Of a stretch of DNA of 61,205 nt, positions 1-10,293 are shown piece after piece. The notes beneath the pieces are model-generated. The model saw only the letters and a program-made list of their open reading frames with translations. It was not told the origin of the DNA and searched no databases. This stretch comes from Actinomortierella ambigua (taxonomy: Eukaryota > Mortierellomycota > Mortierellomycetes > Mortierellales > Mortierellaceae): contig JAAAJB010000148.1 in NCBI GenBank assembly GCA_016098155.1, positions 1 to 61,205 of the forward strand, given 5' to 3'. The position numbers and the translations under genes are program-made. Positions within the stretch are counted from its first letter, which is position 1, and every line of letters starts with the position of its first letter.

Positions 1-33
1 AGGAGGAGGGGGGGGGGGGAGGGGAGGGGGGGG

Positions 34-68
<35 letters not shown>

Positions 69-70
69 GG

Positions 71-101
<31 letters not shown>

Positions 102-270
102 GAGAGAGGGAGAGAGGGAGAGAGAGAGAGAGAGAGGGAGACGAGAGTACAGGCAAAAAAGAGACTGAGAGACGAGGAGAGAGCATGAGATAGGTGGCAA
201 AGAGAGACAGGCAGACAGACAAATAGACAGACAGAGAGAGAGAGAGCGAGAGAGAGAGAGATGTGGACGT
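1..270. repeat. GA-rich purine microsatellite at the left edge
   Basis: The first ~270 bases are almost pure purine on the plus strand: G-rich at 1-33, then long (GA)n runs to about 140, and further GA-rich stretches with GACA/GATA units to about 265. No gene is visible. The matching (GA)n tract at the right edge suggests the contig may be bounded by these repeats. Confidence 0.9.
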
Positions 271-3090
271 TGTGCCATCCTCGCCTCCTTTCACATCTTA
301 CCCGTCCCCTCTTTTCTCCTCTACCCACTTTGTGCCTGCCCGTCTCTGTGTGGCCGAGTTGTGTATCCACTCCACACTCTGAATAGTATGAACGAGAACC
401 TGAACGAGGTACAAGGCAACCTGAGGCAAGGGACCACGCATTTGGAGTGAAAAAGACGGGTGACACCCACAAAAACACGAGGGACAGCAGGACGAAGCAT
501 GTCTCGTTCTCCTGAACAAAGTGAGGCGTGCCGCTGGCAATTGATCTCCGTTCTGGTGGGTGTACATTGAGATCCAACATCACTTTGTTTTCTTTGTTGT
601 CATCGGGATCCAACCTATTGCCGTGTCAACCAAAACACGAAACCGTAACGGACCAAGTCCGGTAATGCTGTTTTGTTGGTTCTATCCACTCAGGAATCGT
701 TGTTGTTGTTGTTATTGTTGTTGTTGCTGTTGTTGCTATTGCACAACAGGGCACACACGAGGGGAGGCGGAGAGAGGGGTGGGGGAAGAAGGGTCCACCG
801 ATCTACCATTAAGGAGGTACGCCAGGGGTTGTCAAGGCACCCTCGTTTTCTTTGGGGCCGTGCCGCGCAGAGCTCCATTCATAGATACCTCAAGTTGCTT
901 CTCTCACATGCGTCCTCATCCTCACTCGCCTCTCCTTTTGTGGCATGCAATGGCTCTCATGTTCAAAATCCCCCTCCCTATGACTGCAACAAAGAGGAAG
1001 ACGGAGAATGAGGGGGAGGTAAGGCAGGAAAGAAAGGGTCAGGGCGGCCGTGGCACACCAAGCAATGAAAAAGGTGAGGAAAGGGACAACAAAGGGGGGG
1101 CCTCTTCACAGTATCAGAAAACAAGGGAGCCGTCTATTTGCATGCGTCCATCCTGGCAAATATGGACGCTTTGTGTCCATCCCTCGACCTTCGCTATCAC
1201 CACCACCACCACCACCACCACCATCACCACCACCACCATCGCCTCAAACCATCATCATCATCATCACCACCACTACTACCACCGCCGCCATCATCACCAC
1301 CACCACCTCCTCTTCTTCCTCATTCTCCTTGCCCCTTGCCATTAATTCATTCAGATCTTAAGAGCTCCAAAGATCTGCTGCCTTTCGCTTTGACCTCCTT
1401 TAGGAAGTAGCACAAGGACGCGTGTGCGAAAGGCTAATGCATCGCATGAATCTCCGTCAGCACTGATACATCTTCAAAAAAAGGGTACATGCTTCTGTGT
1501 GACAAAGAGGAAGGGAACCGGATAGGCTCCAAGAATCTCCTTCAGGGACGTACGACACGTGTGTCCCGTGAACTTTCACTCTCGCTCTATCTGTACATTG
1601 GAGCAGCTCTTTGATACTTCGTTCAACTCCTTGGATGCTCCATGACTCCTTTTCTAATGGATGCGCCTGCTAAGTGGGCTAGGCCCTAACGCCTCTTACC
1701 TCTCATGATCAAGCGCTCAGAACAGCATGGCCTCCATGCTTTCCCTCAAAGCTGAGAGCTGGTACGTTAAATGGATAGGGAGGCTGAGAATATAGTTAAA
1801 ATAAAATGGTGCCAATGGATGGACGTGAGAGCCTTCGCTCGATCAGGGCTGTGCGATTCGAGTTGCTCAATGGAGAAAAAAGGATGGCAATCGAATGAAA
1901 AGGGAGATTCATTGCATTCCCCATGCGTAACGGTACCTGCCCAGCCAGACTTTCCGGATAGCTCCCTCTGCCGTTTCTTTCTTCTTCTGTGTTCTAGTCC
2001 ATCCTACAGGTGGCTGTTTGTTCTGCTTTCTCCGTTCTTAAGCCTCTCTAACCGCGGGTTCTATAAAGAACCGAGCAGCTGGCTCTACTTCATTCTTTCC
2101 TTGTGGTGTGTACACCCCAAGAGCATTGTCGTGGCGAAAACGGTTCGGTCAGCTGTCGGAACGCCTCGACTCCCCGTCCTCTGTCAACAAACATCCCAAT
2201 CAAGAGATTATCATCAGCCTCCTCTTGTGCTGGTCATTTGTCCCTCTTAACTGCCAAGGTGATGTTGCCATGGCGGGTCTGTTCTATAGCTCCATTAGTT
2301 ACGGTGTTCTCTCTCTCCACCATGTGGTAGCCAGCTCTCCCCACCGAAGGCACCACTGAAAGGAGGGTAGCGAGAAGGCTAAACTGTGGCAGGAATGTGA
2401 GTTGGAGTGACAAGCAAACTGCCACTCGTGTCTCTGCGCAAAAGTTACCACATGCATAGAGCTAAACAGCACCATGGCAATGAACTGTCTTAGGGAGTGC
2501 GACTATGCGTCTGAGCAATATCAGCACCTGGCAATCTAGAAGCAACAAAAATTTCATGGCAGTCCTCCGCCAGATGCACAAATCATGCGCAAGACCACTT
2601 CACATTGAGATAGCATTACCGCTACTTAAGCACCCGAAGAGGAACCAGTTCTTTACGTGAGTCCTTGACCGGTCGACTCAACTGGAAAAGGCGAGTATCC
2701 AAGTTCAGCTGATTCTAATCTCCTTTTTCTCCTTCGAGTAGTGGCGCCGTCAAGCTGGTGAAGGCTCTTCTATAGTATTTGACGGACTTAAAGATCTGAT
2801 CAAATGATGGCAGCAGAGCGCGCACCAGCCTACTTTCTTGAGGTCGAAACCGCTGCCAGTGCATAGCCCTACAGAGCATTTGGAACCTGTGTAACCTTTA
2901 GGTGGACTTTCGATTTCTTGAAAGATGTCGGCTTCTGGGAAGCATGATTCCCAAGGTTCAGCCTGCCAACGATACTCACTTTATGTGCTGCAGGAACCAA
3001 TGATGACGAAGATCAAGAATTCCAAGCCTGTTGGAAAGCTATGTCGCTGCTTCGCTGTTGCCCTTTACAATAATGAAAGTCCAGAACAGG
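271..3090. other. Gene-poor stretch with triplet repeats; no supportable gene
   Basis: No reading frame here has protein-like composition or splice-linked partners. The stretch holds a GTT-type triplet repeat at about 701-740 and a CAC/CAT triplet repeat at about 1195-1310, which produce artificial poly-Leu/Asn and poly-His/Pro frames. The part from 1400 to 3090 is ordinary AT/GC-mixed sequence in which I see nothing recognisable. It includes the 3' flank of the minus-strand F-box gene. Confidence 0.6.
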
Positions 3091-3096
3091 TTTATT
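3091..3096 (-). terminator. AATAAA poly(A) signal overlapping the F-box stop codon
   Basis: On the minus strand the last codons read GAA TAA A, so the TAA stop (3092-3094) lies inside a perfect AATAAA hexamer (3091-3096). AATAAA is the canonical polyadenylation signal. If used, the 3' UTR would be only about 10-30 nt long. This is sequence-based only; no transcript evidence is available. Confidence 0.4.
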
Positions 3097-5137
3097 CTTC
3101 AATTAAATGTGGATGAGATTGTTGGAGATAGGCTACCGCCCCAGGGTCGAGGGTAAACGAGGCCATGGATTCCAGGCGAGGCACACCACTAAGAAATCGC
3201 CGCACCTGCTTTGCATTGGCTGGTGTAAGAAAGCGAGCATGGGCGCCTATTTCGACGAGCGATGGACAGTGGAATGCTATTGGAGGACGTTTCTGGATGT
3301 ACTGCACTTGTAGTAGACGATCACAACACCGGTGAGGTGAAGGGGGAAAAGTAGTCGATGGATATGGTATGGATAAAGTTGTAGGGTGTCTGTGATGCTG
3401 GCGAATCTGAGCCTGCTGAGAACACGTAGTTGCATTGCTCTGTTCCACATGATCATGGATGTCTTCTTCCTCAAAAAACTCTGGGTCGTCAAAGAAAATG
3501 CCTTGGTGGATGACGCTGGCCGAGATGGAAAACTCGTGCAAGCATGTCAACATGTTCAGCATAAGCCGCAGGGCATGAGCCTCCTGTAGAGTCAGGACCT
3601 GAATACCCCTCAGCCTTAGTGTCCGTAGCGTTTGAGCGCACGCTGGAATCGGTTGTGAGACTGATGGGAATATGGGCGATATGGGTGATGAATTCCAAGC
3701 TGAGGTGCAAGTTGCTGTTGTGGACCATTGATCGAGGTGTAGGAGGGCATGCTCAGCCGACATATCTGGCGAGACGCCAATATCGAGCAATCTCAATTTT
3801 GGCCACGCATAAAACATACGCCCTACATCTTGTGGATGAGCATTGGTGAGAGAAGTTATCATGATCATCTCGACCCTAATGCAATGATCCAGCAAGGATG
3901 GTAGTAGGCCGACGGATCCATCCAGAGTGCGAGTTATGTTGACAAGGCAAAGCTCAGGACTGCCTCTGAATAACTTTGCGACGCTGGATGAAAAGAGGTC
4001 CTGCGCGTGTTGAGTCTTCCAGCATGATCCGATGACCAGCTTTTGAAGAGTACGGCAGCGTTTCGCCAGAGAGTCCAAAATGGTTGGGTCCAGTTCTTCC
4101 GAAGAGCCGAAGTGAGTCAGGCCAGAGAGTGGGCCGGCCAACCTCACCATTGTCGCTGTCGAAAGTGCCACAGGGCCTAAGAGAAGAATCTTAAGTGGCG
4201 GCGCTTGTTTGATATCGTTCTCGTTGCCGTCTCTGTCGGCACTACCGCTGCTACCAGGGGCATCGTCATCATCTTCCTCGAGCTCTTGCTCTCCTGCGAT
4301 CAAACTCGGGACGCAGACTATCCTCCCTTGTTTGAGGTGGCGAATCCGTTTGGCAAACTTGATTGTGTTGAGAGACTTGAAGCGATGGGCTATCCTGATC
4401 AAAGCAGCCTCGATGAACGGCATGATGTCGGACGAAAATGAGTCAGACTGGAAAACAATCTCCTGAAGATGTGCGAAATGGCCTATACTGTGAGCCTTGA
4501 GAAGCCAGGAGATAACTGTCTTGGCTGAAAAATCGCTGAATTGTAGTGTCAAAGTGCGAACGGAGGCTGTGCTGGATGAAGGTAGCCAGACTCTTTGGTA
4601 CGAGTGCTGCCTCTGATGCTGATCAGCTCCGACAAACCCGCCGCATGTGGTTGAGATGGCAGCCATTGCTGTTGTCACGGGGACAAGATCGTTCAGAAAG
4701 GTGGATAGATTCGCAAGGTCGTCGTGATCCAATGCCGTACAAATATCGACATGCTCCATGAGTTGGCAATATCGGAACACATTCTGAGCAAACCGATCAG
4801 ATGTTTGTGGTGGTGATGGTGGTGGCGACGGTGGTGGTGGCGAGGACGACCGTAGAGACTGTTCTGGACCACGAATAGTGGGCTTAACTTCAGCGTAGAA
4901 GAAGGGCATGTGGACCGAGAGCTTGCGGACATGGTGACCGTGTCGCGCTAAGTTGTGGCGATGGGGTTGAAGCGGTGTGAGTTGGTTCCAGACGCCGGGG
5001 TTGAGCCATTCATACCATACCCGACACACGCGACAGGCTTTACAACAGTCTTGCACCGAAAGGTACCTGCGGACTGAGGCCCTAAGCTCATAGATATCTG
5101 GTAGGAAAAGCGGCATGAAATGACAAGATGGAGGCAT
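3092..5137 (-). CDS. F-box / leucine-rich-repeat-like protein
   Basis: A single uninterrupted exon of 681 codons. The N-terminus (about residues 10-50) reads as an F-box: a LPDIYELR-type start, the hydrophobic SVQDCCKACRVCRVWYEWL segment, then NPGVWNQL. The F-box is the Skp1-binding motif of SCF ubiquitin ligases. The remainder alternates Leu-rich stretches typical of degenerate LRRs (for example LTLQFSDFSAK, LQKLVIGSCW, LRTLRLRGI) with a Pro-rich insert near residue 105 and an acidic insert near residue 290. Large single-exon F-box/LRR families are common in Mortierella-like fungi. The predicted role is substrate recognition in an SCF complex; the substrate is unknown. The start is the first in-frame ATG; a second Met seven codons on also precedes the F-box. 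It is divergent from the esterase gene, with 1.2 kb between them. Confidence 0.8.
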   Translation of the reverse strand: MPPSCHFMPLFLPDIYELRASVRRYLSVQDCCKACRVCRVWYEWLNPGVWNQLTPLQPHRHNLARHGHHVRKLSVHMPFFYAEVKPTIRGPEQSLRSSSPPPPSPPPSPPQTSDRFAQNVFRYCQLMEHVDICTALDHDDLANLSTFLNDLVPVTTAMAAISTTCGGFVGADQHQRQHSYQRVWLPSSSTASVRTLTLQFSDFSAKTVISWLLKAHSIGHFAHLQEIVFQSDSFSSDIMPFIEAALIRIAHRFKSLNTIKFAKRIRHLKQGRIVCVPSLIAGEQELEEDDDDAPGSSGSADRDGNENDIKQAPPLKILLLGPVALSTATMVRLAGPLSGLTHFGSSEELDPTILDSLAKRCRTLQKLVIGSCWKTQHAQDLFSSSVAKLFRGSPELCLVNITRTLDGSVGLLPSLLDHCIRVEMIMITSLTNAHPQDVGRMFYAWPKLRLLDIGVSPDMSAEHALLHLDQWSTTATCTSAWNSSPISPIFPSVSQPIPACAQTLRTLRLRGIQVLTLQEAHALRLMLNMLTCLHEFSISASVIHQGIFFDDPEFFEEEDIHDHVEQSNATTCSQQAQIRQHHRHPTTLSIPYPSTTFPPSPHRCCDRLLQVQYIQKRPPIAFHCPSLVEIGAHARFLTPANAKQVRRFLSGVPRLESMASFTLDPGAVAYLQQSHPHLIEE

Positions 5138-6144
5138 GCAATGTTGGCAGGGAATGCCAGATGGAGTTCATTTTGTCTCGCACTTTCCTTTTCTTTGTTC
5201 CAGGCACTTTGTTCGCCTCACCATTGTCAAAGAGAGCGCCCTTTTGCCGACCGCTGTGCCCGAAGCTCAACATTAAGGACACATATCCTTGGGACGATAA
5301 TTCTTCCGCGGAAGAATTTGGAGTGTTGTCACTGAACGAGACTCAAGATTGTCCCCCATGCAGCTCCAGGCTTTATTCCATCGTTTCTCACTTGACAATC
5401 TCATTCATGGACAATCGGGAGGGAATGGAGGGATTACTTTGTTACATCGGTGTGATTTGGTTACGCCCACAGACCATGCTGTATTTCAATTCGACTCAGT
5501 TGGGGGAACCCGAGGGTCGCTGGCCACAGCCTTGCAGAGAGAAGGGGCAACTCCGGAACTGCGTAGTTTGCCCTGAGTCTGGGGGCACAAAGCTCGGGTG
5601 TGTGCACACACAAATAGCAGGAATGGGACATCGGCGACGTACGGCGATAGTTATTTTCAATTGCTCGCTCTCTATGGATACATACACACCATTTGGAAAA
5701 ACAAACTGTCGCATATTGTAGGCTTCCATCCACAAAGGATGGCACATCCAAGTCGCAAAATAACCTTAATGTTATTGCTTTGGTCGTGCCAATGGCCATG
5801 TACCTATTTGGCGGGAAAAGTCACCTTCGTCTTGGTATACAAGGTGTTATCGCCGACTTCTCTCTATAAGCCATAAAAAACTGGTAATGATAACAATAGC
5901 AAAGTGCTTGCTAATTGTGTAACATGTACAGTATCACACCACGACTCTCTGGAGGGCGTGTCGAGAGAACCTATTAAGTATAGCTATAAGGAAGGAGCGG
6001 TAGCGAGGGTGGTGGCACAATAGCAAATATCAAGAGACACTGCGGCATAAACACCGGAAGCTTCAGCATCATGTCGGTGATGTACTTGGCTCCGTGACCT
6101 CGGGGTACAGCCCATGGTCCAATAAGGAAATCGTCACCACTCAA

Positions 6145-6171
6145 CTTGGCCCGGCAATTGGCCGGGCCAAG
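6145..6171. promoter_or_regulatory. Perfect 11-bp inverted repeat upstream of the carboxylesterase
   Basis: The arms CTTGGCCCGGC and GCCGGGCCAAG are exact reverse complements around the 5-nt centre AATTG. The element lies 67 nt upstream of the TATA box and 171 nt upstream of the ATG. The CCGG/CGG-containing arms resemble dyad sites of dimeric zinc-cluster regulators (known for Zn2Cys6 factors). Calling it an operator is inference; it could also form a hairpin in a long transcript. Confidence 0.45.
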
Positions 6172-6238
6172 GGAAGAAGAATCTCCCTTGATCACATAAC
6201 ACAAACCAAGGAGAACCGGTTTCCACACTACCACATCA

Positions 6239-6248
6239 TATATAAATA
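6239..6248 (+). promoter_or_regulatory. TATA box of the carboxylesterase
   Basis: The sequence TATATAAATA lies 94 nt upstream of the ATG at 6343 and is followed by a pyrimidine-rich, CA-containing leader. This is a convincing fungal core promoter and supports the chosen start codon. Confidence 0.65.
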
Positions 6249-6342
6249 CCCCTTGTGTTTTTTCTCTCCTTTTTTCACACACCATTTTCTATTCTCTTTC
6301 CCACACATATACACCTAACCATCTGTTCTTGAAGCACCTAAA

Positions 6343-8290
6343 ATGCTATCCGATCGCCGAGGAAATCCAAGCACCGTTGTCCACATCCCAGGTCTTGGGG
6401 CAGTTCGCGGTGAGCTCGATGAGCACCTCCATGTCGTGCGCTTCCTCAACGTTCCATTTGCGACAATGAGGAAGCGCTGGAATCCCGCCTCTGCAGCTGA
6501 ACCCTGGGAAGGTGTTCGCGACGCTACAAAGATGGGGTAAGCCGATGGCTGCATTTCGTATAAGATAAGGCATCAAACCACATGGTCTTACCACCATAGC
6601 CAGTTCTGACAGATCCTGCTGCTCTTCTCTCCATGCCTCTCTTCATGACGAATCAAGTTTCTCGGCTCCACAGCCAGTCGACTCTCCTCCGTTGCTGGCC
6701 ATGATGTCAGGCGCGGGAGTAAGAACCTACGAAGAGAGCTTCAATGAGAAGGAGTGCCTCAACCTAAACATATACATGCCAGACAAATCGGTGCTCGACT
6801 CTGACGAGCCTCTTCCAGTCATGGTTTGGGTTTACGGAGGTGCTTTTCGCGTTGGTGGGAACGGGATTCCTCTTTATGGTATGTGCAGGGCCTTTCCGTT
6901 TCTGAACCAACCCTTTTCTTCCTCAATCTTCTCACGGTAAATGTGCCCCCCCCCTCTCTCATTTGCTGACTCGCTGTCGCGGACATTCATATTCTCAACA
7001 AACATAGACGGCACGAATCTCGTGGCTCATTCGATCAAACGCAAAAAGCCTGTGATCGTTGTTGTCCTCAACTATCGACTCAACTATTTCGGCTTCTTAG
7101 CATCCAAGGAGCTCAAGGAGGAGATCGACAACGATCCCTCGCTGACTGGTGAGCAAAAAGCCGTCGGAAACTGGGGTCTGCAGGATCAAAAGATGGCATT
7201 CCTTTGGGTGCATGACCATATTGCTGCCTTCCACGGGAACAAGAACGACATCACAGCCTTTGGTGAGTCTGCCGGGGCCATCTCGATCGCGTACCACATG
7301 ATGATGCCTGCCCACCACGGCCTCTTCCACCGCGCGATCATCCAGTCAGGCGGGGTGCTGACGCTCCCGACCCAGAACATTGAGCACCAGTGCCAAAAGG
7401 CCTTTGACGCCCTCTGCACTCAGCTGGGAATCCCCAAGGAGACGCCGGCTGCGGAAAAGTTGGCCCGTCTACGTGCCACGCCCGAGAAGGCGATTTCCGA
7501 CGTTGTCGACAGCGACCTGACCACCATGTTCAGCGCGACGGTAGACGGCGTCCTGATCGATGGCGCTGCGCAAAGCTGGTTCTCCGACGCCTCGCGTCTG
7601 GACCCCGGCGTGAAGAAGGTGCTCGTCGGCGTCAACAAGGATGAGGGCACACTGTTTAGCTACTCGTTCAACCTGAAGGGGGATAATTGGGAGGTGATGC
7701 GTAGCCGTTTCGGACCTGACCACGAGATGGACAACTTTGAAAAGATCTATGTCCGACCCGCGAAGGGAGACTCGGAGGCCTTTGTCCAGGTCAACACACA
7801 AATCCTGGGCGACCTTCTCTTCCATGCGCCGATCCTCACGTTTGCCTCCATGGTCGTCGAGGCGCCGCATGTCGACGCGAGTCTGTACCTCTTTGACTGC
7901 GAGGTCGGCACCTTTGAAGAAAAGTTCCGTGGCATCGGCGCCGCACATGGCTTTGATCTCCTGTATATGTTTGACTCTCCGCCTTGTCGCATGCTTTTGA
8001 GCGAACAGGAGGCCGTGATGTCAAAGGAGGTGCAAAATGTTTGGCTCGAGTTTGCGACGTCATCGGCCAAGGACATTGTGCCCGTGGTTCGACAATTGTG
8101 GCCCGCCAGTGGCGAGAAGAATGTGATTCACTTCCGGCGCGATCTAACGGTGGGGCGATCGGATGTCCATTGGATAGCCAAGGAGAAATATGACTACTGG
8201 GTACGTTTCTTCGACTATCAGTTGAAGCGCATGGCCCAGGGTGATTTCGACAGCCACGGTTTCAAGTTTGGAGACAACGAACGCAACTAG
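6343..8290 (+). CDS. Type-B carboxylesterase / lipase (alpha/beta hydrolase), three exons
   Basis: Modelled as 6343-6536, 6613-6878 and 7008-8290 (580 residues), with GT-AG introns and matching phases (2, then 1). The family hydrolyses carboxylic esters by a Ser-Glu-His triad. The nucleophile elbow GESAG gives Ser about 241; NKDEGTLF gives Glu about 366; AAHGFDLLY gives His about 467. The oxyanion region VMVWVYGGAFRVGG is present, as are the N-terminal VVHIPGLGAVRG, the ECLNLNIY core and the VVVLNYRLNYFGF strand. Length is normal for the family (~550). No signal peptide is evident, so it is probably intracellular. The first acceptor (6612) was chosen because the next AG opens a stop, and this one joins the conserved frame after 26 codons. 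Its 3' flank is ordinary intergenic DNA. A truncated relative lies at 53885-54615. Confidence 0.9.
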
Positions 8291-9666
8291 ACTGAAAAGC
8301 AATCCCTCCATTGCCAATAAACCTCCTAATGGACTTGCCTCGCCCTGTCCGCCAGCCTGTATACCACCTGTATAGATGCCGGTGTAATGAGTACATCTAC
8401 TTTACGAATCTTGCCTTAAAAGATCTGCCCGCGAGTCTTTTTTTTTTCACTGAACACGCTGTCATGGCTCCGTGGGTGCGCATCCTACAATCCAGCACTT
8501 CAGGACGGTGCTTTCCACATGAATGCTCCGATCAGTGGCTGCGGGCTGTTGTCGTGTCCGGCTTGCCCGACGGTTGCTCAACACTTGTTGTGCCTTGCAA
8601 ATCAATGAAAGGGCGGTGATACTGGACCACCATTTTCCCTTACGAACAGGAGATATATTGTAACAAAAACTAAGAGTGTGCCCATTCCTCAGCAATTGCC
8701 AACGTTATTTAGAAAGCCTAAGTAGTTGACGCTTTGGGTTTGAGTGCTCATCTGTCGCCCCAACAAAGGTGTGCAGCCCCCTTGACGGCTGGTGTTCTCG
8801 CTGATGATGTTAGCGGTGTCACCGTTTGTATTTAGATCTGCAGCATTGATAGGGTCGTGGGTGTGGGGAGACAAAAACAAAACTGGGAGAGACGGATAAC
8901 GATGCCGAGCGCCTTCCTCCTTTTCCCTGGTGTTCAAGATCGAGGGAGCCAAAGTAATTGGGCTCAGGAATGAGAAGGCCCAACCTTGTGTTTATTCAAA
9001 ATCAAGAACAGAGAAAAGAGTAGTCTAAAGAAAAGTCTCTGGCAAGCAAAGGCAACGCTCGGATAAGATGCCCTACTTTCCAAAACCTAAGCTCCATTCC
9101 CCTCCTACTTTCTTGTTCTTATTCTCCAAGCCCTACTCTCTCGAAGTCCTGTCCTCATATCCTTCTTCGCGTTCATTCTAGTAAAAAAATCCAATCTTGC
9201 GGATCCATCCATCCAGGTTACCATTCATATGGCCTGAGGCACTTGGCTGTGAGTTGATTCGAAAAATATCGATCGAGGTAGTCGCAAGGGCACCTCAAGC
9301 AAGCAATTCTAGCATTAACGGTAGCTACACATTAGGCCTTTCATGGTTGTATGTAACAGCAAACTCAGCACACAAGGTTTGTGGTGATATCACACTGCAT
9401 ATGTACCAAGGGGTGCTCGAGGCATTTGTTGTGGACACAAAGGAGGGAGAAGGAGATATAAAGAAAATAAGAGAAAGAGAACGAATCGCCAACAGGCCAA
9501 AAAACCAACCCAACAGACGTGTGGTGGCAACGGCTTTGGCAGTCAACGGAAAGCGAGGTCTGACGCAGATGAAGGGCAAGGGAAAGGCACGGTACAATAC
9601 CTCGCCGATCAATCAATCGCGGAGACAGAGTGAGACGGCAGAAAGGGGAGGGTGTGGTGGGGGAAG

Positions 9667-9698
<32 letters not shown>

Positions 9699-10259
9699 GG
9701 GGGCAAATGCGAAAGGGGAGAGGGAGACCACCGTTTCTTCTTGTGCCGAGAGACAGCGGGCATCGAGCACTCTTTTGCATCTCTGGCTCTCTCGCCTTTA
9801 GATACGAAATCATGCTAGCCCAGCATGCCAATGGTAACGACTACTCGGCTTGAAGAGATGGAGGACCAGCTCATCTGGCGGTTTTGCACAGAGAAACAGG
9901 CAGACTGTATTGTTTTCTCTTTCTTTCTTTCTCTCTTTCTTTTTGTTCCTATAGTACTTTGCATTAAGTCTGACCAGAGCTCTTCTTTTCGCCCCTCATC
10001 CACGTCTGCTCCTTCATCGCGCTCCTTCCCCTCTGGCCGTTACCTGATTTACCCTATTGGACCTCGTCGCCCAACGAGTGCAATTTCGTTTACACCATTC
10101 ACTGTTCACTGTTTCTATCATTCTATCCAGTTCCTCCTTGTCTTCTTTTCTCGCGCCACCTTTGCGTCTCCTTTTTTTTTTCTTTTCTTGTTTCCGTACA
10201 CCCAAAGAATCCAACTAACCAAGGTGCATTATCGACCCCATTTCAAACCCCAAAAAGAC
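8291..10259. other. Intergenic region; no supportable gene
   Basis: About 2 kb between the esterase and the histidine kinase leader. A minus-strand open frame (8689-8952) ends in a Cys-containing stretch (motifs GGCTPLLG and NNVGNC) and could be the last exon of a small secreted protein, but I found no convincing upstream exon. GGA-type repeats at 9655-9705 create Arg/Gly- or Pro-rich false frames. The part from 9900 to 10250 is pyrimidine-rich and looks like a promoter/leader for the gene that follows. Confidence 0.45.
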
Positions 10260-10289
10260 ATGTCCTGGAAGACGACACAATCGGCATAG
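10260..10289 (+). promoter_or_regulatory. Nine-codon upstream ORF before the proposed histidine kinase start
   Basis: ATG at 10260 opens a nine-residue frame (MSWKTTQSA) ending at TAG 10287-10289, four nucleotides before the next ATG (10294). If the leader is transcribed as proposed, this minimal uORF would require leaky scanning or reinitiation at the main start. It depends on the uncertain first exon of the kinase gene. Confidence 0.35.
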
Positions 10290-10293
10290 AGAT

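Larger units (their letters stand above)
5138..6342. other. Divergent intergenic region between F-box gene and esterase
   Basis: 1.2 kb separating two divergent genes. It contains open frames of up to 197 codons (5128-5721, plus) without recognisable motifs, which I treat as chance. The esterase-proximal part holds a perfect palindrome and a TATA box (listed separately) and a CT/CA-rich leader just before the ATG. Nothing else is recognisable. Confidence 0.5.

Noticed and set aside
560..1410. Overlapping plus-strand frames with poly-Leu, poly-Cys and poly-His
   Set aside because: They are products of triplet repeats read in different frames; no domain, no splice partner.
5128..5721. 197-codon plus-strand frame upstream of the F-box gene
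   Set aside because: No motif, poor codon bias, overlaps the F-box start and promoter; likely chance.
8689..8952. Possible small secreted protein on the minus strand
   Set aside because: The tail looks protein-like, but no signal-peptide exon with compatible splice phase was found upstream.
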